A DNA stretch of 64,000 nt, taken from positions 625,001-689,000 of the forward strand of contig CAJZBQ010000041.1 of NCBI GenBank assembly GCA_914767885.1, read 5' to 3'. Position numbers and translations under genes: made by a program. Position 1 is the stretch's first letter. Each line of letters begins with the position of its first letter. The DNA comes from Blepharisma stoltei. Lineage: Eukaryota; Ciliophora; Heterotrichea; Heterotrichida; Blepharismidae. Below, piece after piece: positions 1 through 12,225 of this stretch. The notes under the pieces were generated by a model that saw only the letters and a list, made by a program, of their open reading frames with translations, was not told the DNA's origin and did not search any database.

Positions 1-181
1 CACTGCTATCTATAGGGATGGGCAATGACCCACCTAAACTTCTTTGGCGCTCATAGGAGGTTCTTGGGGTGCTACCTCGAGATAATTGTGGGGCTACAAA
101 ACTACTAGAATGAAAGGTGTTCGCTAGATCAAAGTCTTCTATTTCATCTTCTGTAACGTTTGATTTAGAATCTTCTGACAT
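1..181 (-). CDS. N-terminal part of an unrecognised protein (runs off the window)
   Basis: An open minus-strand frame starts at ATG 181 and continues past base 1, giving about 60 residues. It begins MSEDSKSNVTEDEIEDFDL and is acidic, then Ser/Arg-rich. I recognise no domain. The frame has no stop and its codon use matches the neighbours, so I read it as the first exon of a real gene whose body lies outside the window. It is divergent from the START-domain gene at 512; the 330 bases between them hold only AT-rich sequence and one 48-codon open frame. Confidence 0.5.
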   Translation of the reverse strand, partial: MSEDSKSNVTEDEIEDFDLANTFHSSSFVAPQLSRGSTPRTSYERQRSLGGSLPIPIDSS

Positions 182-511
182 TAAATATGATACTTAATAA
201 TTAAAAACTCTGGAAGATTGTTGAATTTTTATAAATGAAAATTGATGAAAAAGGAGAAATTTTTTGCTTAAATGACAACATTATATAAAAAATATGAAAA
301 TAAGCCAAGAGAAAGAGAGCGATTATCTTTTCGATTCAAAGAATTAAAAACTGATTTATTAATTCCTTCAATTATAAAAAGCTTTAATTTAGCAGTATTT
401 TGTGCGCTATCTCTTTAAAAAATAAAAAATAATAATTTCACCAAATTTTTCACGGACTTTCAAATTAGACTCCTGTTTGTTTTTAAATTTCATCATGTCC
501 ACAGAAATAAG

Positions 512-2856
512 ATGTCAAAGCTCCAAGACCTAATAGAAAGCTTCACTCAGGCTTTTTATAATGATGACTTTTCAGCGCAGATGGATCTACATAGTAGGAT
601 AGAAGACCATCTTAATAAATTCCCTGAAAGTTTAGATGGCTGTTCCTTAACATGTGAGTACAAAAAATTTTGCTCTGACTGGGATCAATATAGCTCATAC
701 CCCTTTATAGATTCCTTTATCGAGCAAAATGTATTGGACTATTGAACGAGCAAAACAGAGTCTCTCAAAGAGATGAGCTCAATCTCTATATCAGAAAGTG
801 CTAAAAAGTGACATGTCAAAACATGGTGACAAGTGTGAAAAAAGTTGACAAGTAAACGCGCAAATTTTTAAAATGGCTTCATTATTAAAATAAGATACCA
901 AATTAGACTGGATTGATTAATAACTAAAAATCTTATTTTAAAGGTCTTATAAATTAATGATAATTATTATAAAGATGGAGTCCATTATGGAAGAAATTGC
1001 ACATGAACTCTCAAAATTGAAAATGCAAAAAGGGGACTTACCGAGCGAGTGCTATAACTCCAGTTAGCATATCATGCAAAAACTCCAGTAGGATTTTCAC
1101 TTAAGTGATTATAAAGATGGAATCCATTATGGAAGAAATTGCACATGAACTCTCAAAATTGAAAATGCAAAGGGGGACTTACCGAGCGAACTATTGCATA
1201 GGTCTCCAAGTGCTATATAGCGCTTTCCCGAGGATGGCGCGGAATGGCGCCATCCTCGGGAAAGCCAGGAAGGCATCCACACGGGAACTGGGAGTTCCAC
1301 GTGTGGATGCCATTTTGACATGTGGAAGTTTGGATCCCACATGTCAAAAATGGCATCCACACGTGGAACTCCCAGTTCCCGTGTGGATGCTTAATTGACT
1401 TTCCCGAGGATGGCGCCATTCCGCGCCATCCTCGGGAAAGCGCTATAACTCCAGTAAGCATATCATTCAAGGATTTTCACTTAAGTGATTATAAAGATGG
1501 AGTCCATTATGGAAGAAATTGCACATGAACTCTCAAAATTGAAAATGCAAAGGGGGACTTACCGAGCGAACTAGTGCATAGGTCTTCAAGTGCTATAACT
1601 CCAGTTAGCATATCATACAAAAACTCCAGTAGGATTTTGACTTAAGCAATTATAAAGATGGAGCCCATTATGGAAGAAATTGCACTTGAACTTTAAAATC
1701 TGAAAATGCAAAGGGGGGACTTACCGAGCGAACAGTTGTATAGGTCTTCAAGTGCTATAACTCTAGTAAGCATATCATGCAAAAATTCCAGTAGGATTTT
1801 TACTTAAGTGATTATAAAGATGGAATCCACTGTGGAAGAATTTGCACATGAACTCTTAAAATTGAAAAATATTAAATAAATAGCCCTCATATTAATTTGG
1901 AATTATTATCTTCAGTCTAATTGGGTATCTTAAGTCTTAATTATTTTAATAATAAAGCCATTTTAAAAATTTGGCGCGTTTACTTGTCAACTTTTTTCAG
2001 ACTTGTCACCATTTTTTGACATGTCACTTTCTAGCACTTCCTGATATAGATGTTCAGCCCGTTCCTTTAATAGAGTCTTTCTTGGTCGTTGTACTTTCTA
2101 TTGCATTTTGCTCAATAAATAAATCTATATCGGCGCATGAGCTATATCAGCAATGCATCGAATTTCTTGAAAGCGAGGACTGGAATAAAGTAAGGGACAA
2201 GAAAAATATAAAAATCGAAAGCCGAGGAGGTGGCAGCGATTTTTTCACTCGGTCAAGTGTTTTAGTTGAAAAAAATTTGTTCGATACATTGGCGGTTTTA
2301 TCTGAAATCGATTTGGTGCCCACATGGTAATTTTTACGGTAGAGTAGATGTCATGAAAGGAGTTACAGTGGTAAGTGCACCTACTAAAACAAGAAAATTA
2401 GTGATTTACCATATGTCATTCCCATGGCCACTATCAGATAGAGAATTAGTAGTAACTTTCAACGCCCTGCCGAACCCTGAAGATAAATCGTGCACCATAG
2501 TGATGGCTACACCACAAACGAGTACTTATCTGAACTCAGAAATTCCACCTTGTGATAGAGGCAATGTAAGAATAAATGTACCAATTGGTTGCCTATATGT
2601 GAAATATTTGTCAGAAAATTTAACTAGAGTAGTGTTTGTTGTGTCTGCTAATTCAAATATTGTATATTTTATTTAGAGGTATCTTCCACGGTGGCTTGTA
2701 AACTTTGGATCTAAGCATATAATGTATTCAATGATGGCAACATTAAGAAACAAAATAGAAAATTTCGAAGGTAGCATATACGAAAAAAGAGTGCAAGAAA
2801 AGCCAGAATATTACAACTTTCTTAGGGAAAAAATAGATATAAGCCTTCATCATTAA
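512..2856 (+). CDS. START-domain lipid-binding-like protein, split by a 1.26-kb IES
   Basis: The gene is read in pieces: an N-terminal part 512-790, an IES 791-2048, then the rest with two tiny introns (2327-2342, 16 nt; 2662-2676, 15 nt). Removing these leaves 1,056 nt, 351 codons plus stop. TGA is read as Trp at 746 and again across the first intron junction. The C-terminal two thirds look like a START/PCTP-type lipid-binding domain: it has the WNKVRDKK start, the KTRKLVIYHMSFPWPLSDR segment, which resembles the 'WPLSDRE' motif of START proteins, and a late RYLPRWLVNFG helix. START domains bind a single lipid in a hydrophobic pocket and move it between membranes; the ligand here cannot be read. 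The domain call is family-level; the first 90 residues are unassigned. Confidence 0.75.
967..1865 (+). repeat. Tandem repeat array, five units of about 140-160 bp
   Basis: A unit beginning ataaagatggagtccatt occurs at about 971, 1111, 1491, 1651 and 1813. Spacing is 140, 380, 160 and 162 bases; the long interval is one unit plus a 230-bp insertion. Each unit carries gaagaaattgcacatgaact, a run ending in gggacttaccgagcgaac and a ctataactccagt segment. The last unit is truncated and runs into the right terminal inverted repeat. The short open frames here are accidental. Confidence 0.9.
1216..1445. mobile_element. 230-bp foldback element made of nested palindromes
   Basis: The element interrupts the second tandem unit at gtgcTA; other units read gtgctataactcc without a break, so the empty site is present in the same array. 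The ends read TATAGCGC...GCGCTA. Each end is itself a hairpin (tttcccgaggatggcgc with its complement), the next layer in is another hairpin (gcatccacacgggaac with its complement), and a third hairpin (ttgacatgtgg/ccacatgtcaa) forms the centre. The whole element is also a palindrome. It shares the 15-mer AGTTCCACGTGTGGA with the palindrome at 61353. Confidence 0.85.
2327..2342 (+). other. 16-nt GT-AG intron in the START-domain gene
   Basis: The sequence gtaatttttacggtag is removed between exon bases TG and A, creating a TGA (Trp) codon across the junction and joining LVPT to VDVMKGV. A 16-nt length is normal for heterotrichs such as Blepharisma and is needed to restore the frame. Confidence 0.85.
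2662..2676 (+). other. 15-nt GT-AG intron in the START-domain gene
   Basis: The sequence gtatattttatttag contains an in-frame TAG at its end. Removing it joins SANSNI to RYLPRWLVNFG and carries the frame on to the TAA at 2854. Confidence 0.85.
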
Positions 2857-3686
2857 TCACTTATCTTTCTATAATTTTATTCACAACTAATGAAACTTAA
2901 CTTTTAAATATATTCTAACCTTATTTTCATGACTCAATTTAAATTAAATAGGCTTATTAATTTCTTTGATGTCTGATTTATCGTTTGCTTCAAAATTAGG
3001 GTTGGGCTTAGGGATTTCTATTTAATGGCCTTTTATATGTTAAATTTTGAAACTAAAAAAGGGTTTTTATTTTAAAATCAAAAATATCTAAATAAGCAAC
3101 TTATTGCTCCAAAAAAATTATTAAAGCTTTTCAACAATGGAAAAGCTTATTATATTTTACAGAATTGTCAGAAATATATTTTCAAAATAATAAAAATTTT
3201 CGTAATTACTTTTATGTAGAACTTGAGCCAAAATTCTAAAAAATGTGAGATATTAGACTTAACTTAGAAGGCTTGCAAAATTTTTAATTCGATTAAGATC
3301 TAGGGGCATGACTAAGTTGTGCTTTTAAAAAAATGAATTTAACCTAATATGGGAACGAGAAAACATGCATCAAGAATTTTTCTTGCATACAAAAAACCTT
3401 GAATTTAAGTTTATACATATTCTAAAGATTAAGGTTTTAGTATAAATTAGTTAGCGGTTTCCTACTATCAGGCTATAGCATTCTTGAATAGACTCATAAG
3501 GGTTTGTTCTGATTTGGGTGTTCATACTTTAACAGTATGGCTGGGTTCTAGAAGGAATAGGAGGTAGAACATTAAGTGTGATCTCCATAGCTAGACTTTT
3601 AGCCTGCATAAAAAATACTATCAAATCATAATTAGAGATTAAAGAATAAAATTTTTGCAAATATAGTAAAATTGTTGGTAATAAAT
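2857..3686. other. Gene-free AT-rich stretch
   Basis: About 830 bases with stops in all frames. I see no terminal inverted repeat, no MITE ends and no tandem array. It probably holds the 3' flank of the START-domain gene and the promoter of the next gene. Confidence 0.5.
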
Positions 3687-5589
3687 ATGCTTTCAAAGGT
3701 TTTGCCTCGCCGCTCATTACCTACTTTAAGATCTTTTTCTTCCGCTCCAGTCTACGTCGAATATCCAGGCAATATTTTTGTCCCAACGTGGACTCATGTC
3801 CCTATTTGGAACATTTATGGAGCTGAAAAAACTTACAGTTCGGCACTTCAAGCCTTCAAAGATTCCGAGCAAACTTTCCAAGATGGTACCTTTACCATTG
3901 CCGATTTTTGCTCAGTCAGTTGCAAAAATACAATGCACGTAGTCACCAAACTTGTAAAAGACCTCCGCACAAGATCAAATCGTGAAGTTTTAATTCATCC
4001 TACCTTACTTCCTAATGCAAACTGGAATGAATATTTCAAGCTCGCTCTCAGCGCTGATTACTATGGCTCCTTGACCTATACTTTTGTATCAGCAAGGCCA
4101 GGAGGACTATGGAAACAACTCTTCCCATCACAACACCTTAATTTTATCTATGCAAATCATAGCTTTATGCCAATCAGTAAGATGAGAGTTGCAGCTGATA
4201 CGATTTGGCCTACAATGTCGGAAGATCCAGTCATTATTAGAGAGCTGAGGGATACAGCGGCTAAGGACTTAGATAATATTCTTACATTTACTCTCCCCCC
4301 CATTTAATAACGAACACTTTTTTTGTTCGTTATTAAATGGGGTCTAACTTATAAAATTTTTGGAAAAAAAAATATATATATTTATATTTAATATCTATGA
4401 TTTTTTTATATAAAAATTTCAATTAAAGAGTTAATAATAAAGGATTCAAATGATGGCAACAGAAAGAGAAAGCGCCTAAATGAAAGCGAAAAGATAACTA
4501 TTGCTAACTCCACACCCCTCCGTGAGCGAACAAAACCATTAGAAAAATCCCTCACCCTCCGTTAGCGACTAAAATTTTTGTTTAATAGAAAAATTTTTTA
4601 TGAAAAATTTTTGATATATAAATGATAATTATTATAATGAAATCTGGAGCTAATTCTGTTTAATTTTAAATAAATTACGTTTTAAAACATAAATTCTACA
4701 AATTCAATTAATATTTGCTTTCCAATTTTTGCGAATTAGGATTTTTTTAAATTTCGAAAAAAACAATTTTCTGTAAAATTTATAAACAATTTTTTACAAA
4801 AAAAAATTAACCCCCTTCGTAAGCGAACGAGATTTTTTTGTTCTCTCACGAAGCGGGGGAGTAAAGCACCAGTTAAGATTAAGCCACTATTAACTTATTA
4901 GCTCTTATTTATTATTCTTTGCTCGATTATATTTGTCCTTATCTTATTCTAACTTCTTAAAATTAGTAAACTATAAAGACTAAATTAGCTTATAGAAATT
5001 TTATAGTAAATTTTGTTCGTTATTAAATGGGGCCTAAGGAAAAATTTTTAGGAAAAAAAAATGACGGTTTTGTTCGTTATTAATTGGGGGAGTTAGAGGA
5101 AAAGAAATCAAAAGTGGAGGGCGCTTCTGCTTTGACGTACTTTTGGATCATCATATACCCAAATTAAGCTGCTGGAGACTGCTGAATGATGTTGTGGCTG
5201 ACTTTGTAGCCAATGGAAGAATTACACAGGAAGAAAGAGCTAAAATGGCACTTAGAAACTATCAGAGAAATGATGATATTATCAATGAAGCACTGGACAA
5301 GCATAAAAGCAATTGAAGGGTTGTTCATAAAGAAACTGTAACTTCAAGATTCCCTGCTTGGGGGCAATATGAAATTGATAAAGATGCAAAGAAACTTGCC
5401 AGGGCTTATACTGAGTGGCTTCAAGAATGGACTGCAGGAGCTATTTTGATGAATTTGGCCGCAGCCAGACCTCAGCAAGAAAAGCAATTTATTATTAGTG
5501 ACATTTATGAAGAACTGTTCAATAGAGTTTCTGCTAATCCAATGCCACTTGATGTTCAACTTTATGACTTCGTTCTTCAAAAACTTTAA
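3687..5589 (+). CDS. SABATH-family (Methyltransf_7) SAM-dependent methyltransferase, probably mitochondrial
   Basis: The gene is split by the insert 4291-5092. Joining at TTA gives 365 codons in one frame (ILTF to RGKEIK) and ends at TAA 5587. SABATH landmarks are in the right order: a motif I-like FTIADFCSVSCKNT near residue 80 (classically a GCSSGPNT-type motif), HPTLLPNANWNEYFK, then FVSARPGGLWKQLFPSQHLNF with YANHSF (family: VPGSFYGRLFP, HSSYSL), SGGRFCFDVL and WRLLNDVVADFVANGRITQEE. The family methylates carboxyl or ring nitrogen groups of small molecules such as salicylate. The N-terminus is Arg/Ser-rich without acids, as in mitochondrial targeting peptides. ATG 3687 is chosen because the frame upstream has no other ATG. 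The glycines of motif I are changed (FCSVSCKN), so activity is uncertain. Confidence 0.72.
4291..5092 (+). mobile_element. MITE family B, inserted in the methyltransferase gene, TTA duplication
   Basis: The flanks are TTA at 4288-4290 and 5093-5095. The terminal sequence is ctcccccatttaataacgaac. The left end is a hairpin (this sequence followed by its own complement gttcgttattaaatgggg); the right end carries two copies in the same direction about 50 bp apart, ending in attgggggag. This mirrors family A although the terminal sequence differs. A complete family A copy sits inside it. Confidence 0.88.
4508..4861 (-). mobile_element. MITE family A copy nested in family B (TAA duplication)
   Basis: TAA flanks at 4505-4507 and 4862-4864. 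The copy is 354 bp, with tandem terminal repeats on the left (ccctccgtgagcgaac, then caccctccgttagcgac) and the hairpin on the right (cccttcgtaagcgaac...gttctctcacgaag). The orientation with the hairpin at the right is called minus here. It is one of the diverged copies. Confidence 0.85.
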
Positions 5590-5709
5590 TAAGTTAAAAG
5601 ATTATTTAACAGAATCTGCATAATTAGTAAGATTAGTATTAATTTAAATAAAAAGTCATCCTATTTCTAGACTACCATAATATCTTAAAATTAAATCAAA
5701 TTACCTTTA

Positions 5710-6939
5710 TTAATTTTCAATTGATTTTTTGCACTCATTCCCTTCTTGCATATTTTCAGGGACATTTGGGTCTGCATTTTCGCATTTTTCTCTTTTTCTT
5801 TTTCCTAGCACTCCCAAGTCTTGGACTTCTCCATTCACAATTGTCGGAGCAGAAAAATCTTCTGGCTCTTCCATGGTCTGGGATTTCAATATATTTATAC
5901 TCTGCTCCTGCTCCAATGCATCATCAATTTTCATCTTAATTTCATTCATCAGTTCATCGATTTCTTTAGCTTCTGCTGCATCACAAATCGTTTCTTTCGT
6001 TCCTTCAAGCTGTCCTACAGCTAGAATAAAATTTTGGGCGGCATCTTTTTCTTTGCCTGGCTGATTTAGAAAAGTTGTGCCGATTAAGAAAAATAATTCT
6101 GCTTTGCGTCTGGATGGAGCCTCACCCTGAATGCGGAATAAAATGGATAAGGCTTCTTGGTATTCGTGGCAAGCTTCTTCGAATAGTTCTTTCCAGGTTT
6201 GAAGGTCGCCAAGGCGGACATGAGTGAGGAAAAGATAGTGCAAGTCATTTTGGTGCAAATTCAAAATGACGCGGCAAGTTTCTAAGTTTTCCCAGGCAAG
6301 TTGAAGGTCATCCTCATCTTCATCATTTTCCACAGGATTGTTTCCTTCATTGCTTTCAACTGGCATTTCATTATTTTCTGCAGGAGCTTCATTATTTTCA
6401 GCTGGAGCTTCATTGTTTTCAGCTGGAGCTTCATTATTTTCTAATGGCGTTTCATTATTTTCCGCCAAAACTTCATTTTTGCAGTTTTCAGCTGAGTTTT
6501 CTCTATCCGATTCAGACCCGCTTTCTCCACTTTCATCAGATTTACCTTCATTTTCCACATTTTGAGGGCTTCCCATCTCAAAATTTTCTTCATCAGAGTA
6601 AACAACTCCTTCTGGGATCTCTTCTCCAAATAGCTGAGAATCCTGATTAGCTTCATATTGGTGGAGTATAGCATCAGCATAGTGATAGTAATTTTTATAA
6701 AGGTCTGCAGACAGCTCTCCTTGTCTTGCGACTTTTATTTCTAAGCTTTTCCCAAGCCTCTCGACTGCTATATCGAATAAATTTGATTTTAAATCTTCGA
6801 GACCTTGGAAAAATAAAGTGTCTGGATCTGGAGTTTCTTCGTGAATTGGAGAAGCGTCTTTGACTTCTTGATCTGCTATTTGGATTGCAGGGTCTTTTGA
6901 TGAGGCTGGCTGGACTGTAGGAGTTTGGATTTCTTCCAT
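5710..6939 (-). CDS. NASP/Sim3/Hif1-like histone chaperone (SHNi-TPR)
   Basis: A single uninterrupted frame of 409 codons. TPR helix pairs flank a long acidic insert, the hallmark of the NASP family: residues about 40-95 hold the first pair (DTLFFQGLEDLKSNLFDIAV, then SADLYKNYYHYADAIL), residues about 120-205 are acidic and contain near-perfect tandem PAENNEA repeats, and LQLAWENLETCRVIL near residue 215 matches the SHNi-TPR start (LQLAWE in NASP), followed by two more TPR helices. The C-terminus has a basic GKRKREK patch that looks like a nuclear localisation signal. NASP proteins bind histones H3-H4 and linker histones in the nucleus. The repeat block is low-complexity, and open frames seen on the opposite strand there are its shadow. 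Confidence 0.75.
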   Translation of the reverse strand: MEEIQTPTVQPASSKDPAIQIADQEVKDASPIHEETPDPDTLFFQGLEDLKSNLFDIAVERLGKSLEIKVARQGELSADLYKNYYHYADAILHQYEANQDSQLFGEEIPEGVVYSDEENFEMGSPQNVENEGKSDESGESGSESDRENSAENCKNEVLAENNETPLENNEAPAENNEAPAENNEAPAENNEMPVESNEGNNPVENDEDEDDLQLAWENLETCRVILNLHQNDLHYLFLTHVRLGDLQTWKELFEEACHEYQEALSILFRIQGEAPSRRKAELFFLIGTTFLNQPGKEKDAAQNFILAVGQLEGTKETICDAAEAKEIDELMNEIKMKIDDALEQEQSINILKSQTMEEPEDFSAPTIVNGEVQDLGVLGKRKREKCENADPNVPENMQEGNECKKSIEN

Positions 6940-7062
6940 ACTTTTAAATTATAAAAGCCCGCGAAGTGTTAAATGGGATTTTGGCTGAGCAGAGTTAGTG
7001 CTAAATAGGGGTTTTAAAAAGAGTAATAAAGTAAGAATGCTTAAATTTAGATTTTACATAAA

Positions 7063-8778
7063 TTAATGCTTATGATGGACCTCCCTTAATTTTCTATCAT
7101 GCCGCTGCACATTTTCAATATTTTCTTTTGCTTGTTGAGCTGCGTCAATATTTCCTTGTCTAAGCAAAATGATGTCTTCTCTCACTTCTGAATCTGAAGG
7201 CAGGATTTGAGAAAACTTTACTTCATAAGGTCTAATGTGTCTTGCATCTCAGTATCTTCGCCCGTCAAAATCTATATACCCACAATAAGTTCCCTTAATA
7301 GTACTTATTGAGTTTCCATTACTATCAATAATAGACCCAAAAATATAATCAGATGGCATATTTTTATTCCCCCCGAACTGCAACTTGCACTTATACCCAT
7401 TTCCTTCATCATTGAACTCAACAACTCCCAAGCTTTCATGCCTCATAGTCCCAAAAAACGTCCCAGAAAACACTTCTTCAGGACAATTCTGGCTAATACT
7501 TTGTCCATCAGGAAACGAGAACACTTTTCTCCCCACGTTTGTAATCTATATAAAATTTACAGTCACTGAATTTATCCTAGCTTTAGCAATAAAGTTGAAA
7601 TACCCTGAGACTTGATAAGAATCGCTTGGTCCTTTTATTAGAAAATGAGAAACTGGTGGATGATGGCTTGATTGTTCTGCATATAGTTCGCTCCCATCTT
7701 CTAAATATCCATGAAGTGTTTCCCCTAATACAGGATTGAGAGGCTTTTCGAAGGTAGAAGTATGGATAAATGAGGAGATTGAAGAAACTATCACCAGTTT
7801 CATCCTTTCTACTGGGTCATTTATATATGCAGCCTTTGTGAGATATAAAGGATTCATTAATGCCGTTTTTAAGGTGTTGTGAAGAGCTGTATTTCCTTGC
7901 ATGCAGCGGATTGGGAATGAAATTTGTGTGAGGTTTAGGTTGCCTGATAAAATTTTTTTGCCCATTTCTCTGATGATTTCTTTGCCAACACTTCGGAGTT
8001 TTGTGACTGTTTGTTGGTCAAGTAAAGCGAAGCCACCTGATGTATAGGCGTTAGAAGCTCTATAATCGTCTGAATATGGTAGAGGCTCCCAGTTTTTGGA
8101 TTCTTCGATAATTGGGTTAATTGGTATTTCTTTGAAGGATATTTCAATAGGTGATGACGTAAGCTCAGAAGGTTTATCAATCGCAACTTCAAAAGGACAT
8201 GAATTTTTCTTTTCTGAAGCGAGCTCATGCTGAAAAAATATATCGTTATTTGACTTTAAATTAGGAGTTGGAGGGTTTATTGAAATTCTTTCATCAATAT
8301 CACTTAATTCATCTCCATCATTTGCGAACTCTTCATCGTCTTGTTCAGTTAGTAGAATCAATAATTGGCCAATATACTCTCTGAGAATTTTGGCTTCATC
8401 TTTGAGTTCTTGTATTTCTTTACCTGAATAAATCTTACAAAAAGCTTTTTCTACTGGAATAAATTCAGGATCAAATTCTCCACTTTCGCTTTCAGACTGA
8501 GTTTTTTGCTCAAATTCTTTTAGTTTAGTAAGTCTTTCAGGGTAGAGTTTGACAAGCTCTTCTCTAAGCTTATTATAAACGTATCATATTTGAGTATTTC
8601 GTGACTTGTAAGAATCATAGAGCTTTTTCCTTTTTTTCAAGGCTTTGGATTGGGATTCTAGTTTTTGTTTAAGCTCAACGCTATCATTATAAGAAGTAGT
8701 GTAATAATTTTGAAAGGTTTTGCGTGGAGAAGTCATTATTGGAGTATTAACACTTGGCCTATTCTCTTTAGTAGACAT
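7063..8778 (-). CDS. Oxysterol-binding protein (ORP family)
   Basis: 566 codons with one 15-nt intron (7546-7560) and in-frame TGA Trp codons at about 8587 and 7247. The N-terminal 190 residues are polar and partly coiled. The ORD lipid-transfer domain follows: LSGNLNLTQISFPIRCMQ, FEKPLNPVLGETLHGY and the family signature EQSSHHPPVSHFLI near residue 365, then GTFFGTMRHESLGVVEF and a C-terminal helical tail (RYWDARHIRPYEVKFS). ORPs exchange sterols or phosphatidylserine for PI4P at membrane contacts. No PH domain or ankyrin repeat is visible, so this is a short-type ORP. The last 30 residues hold the usual charged C-terminal helix. Confidence 0.93.
7546..7560 (-). other. 15-nt GT-AG intron in the ORP gene
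   Basis: On the minus strand gtaaattttatatag ends in an in-frame TAG. Its removal joins INSVT to ITNVGRKVFSF inside the ORD domain. Confidence 0.9.
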
Positions 8779-9041
8779 TTTTAAATAAATTACGAATGCA
8801 GCTATAGTGTGCCATTAAATCTGAGACAAGTTATTTAAGTAGGTCTATGCTGTATTGTTTTAGCGATAGGAATATCAGCAATTAATGTTATAAAAAAAAT
8901 ATTTTGCTTGATATGATTAAACGATGAAAACCTTCTTAAAATTTAACTAAAATAAAAGTATAAAAAATACTCAAAAGTGTAAGGACTATGCTCTCTTTAA
9001 CTATTACAAAATAATATTTTTTAAAAAGCAGCCTAATTTAC

Positions 9042-12187
<3,146 letters not shown>

Positions 12188-12225
12188 CTTTATAAGACTT
12201 CTTATAGCTATAATTATAAATAAAT

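Larger units (their letters stand above)
791..2048 (+). mobile_element. 1.26-kb IES with long terminal inverted repeats and TATA flanks
   Basis: The insert lies between two TATA copies (787-790 and 2045-2048). Its first about 150 bases (from tcagaaagtgct) reappear in reverse complement at its right end (to agcacttcctga), so it has long imperfect terminal inverted repeats. Joining at TATA puts the upstream frame (ISI) straight into the downstream frame (DVQPVP). The interior is five partial tandem units of about 140-160 bp and a palindromic insertion. I see no transposase frame. Confidence 0.85.

Noticed and set aside
272-418. A 48-codon open frame starting MTTLYKKYENK
   Set aside because: It is short, has no recognisable domain and lies in a likely divergent promoter; nothing supports translation.
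1105-1528. Several 68-97-codon frames on both strands
   Set aside because: They are produced by the tandem units and the foldback element, with mirrored translations on the two strands.
6338-6650. Ser/Phe-rich frames opposite the NASP gene
   Set aside because: They are the complement of the acidic repeat block (gaaaataatgaagctcc type repeats) of the real gene.
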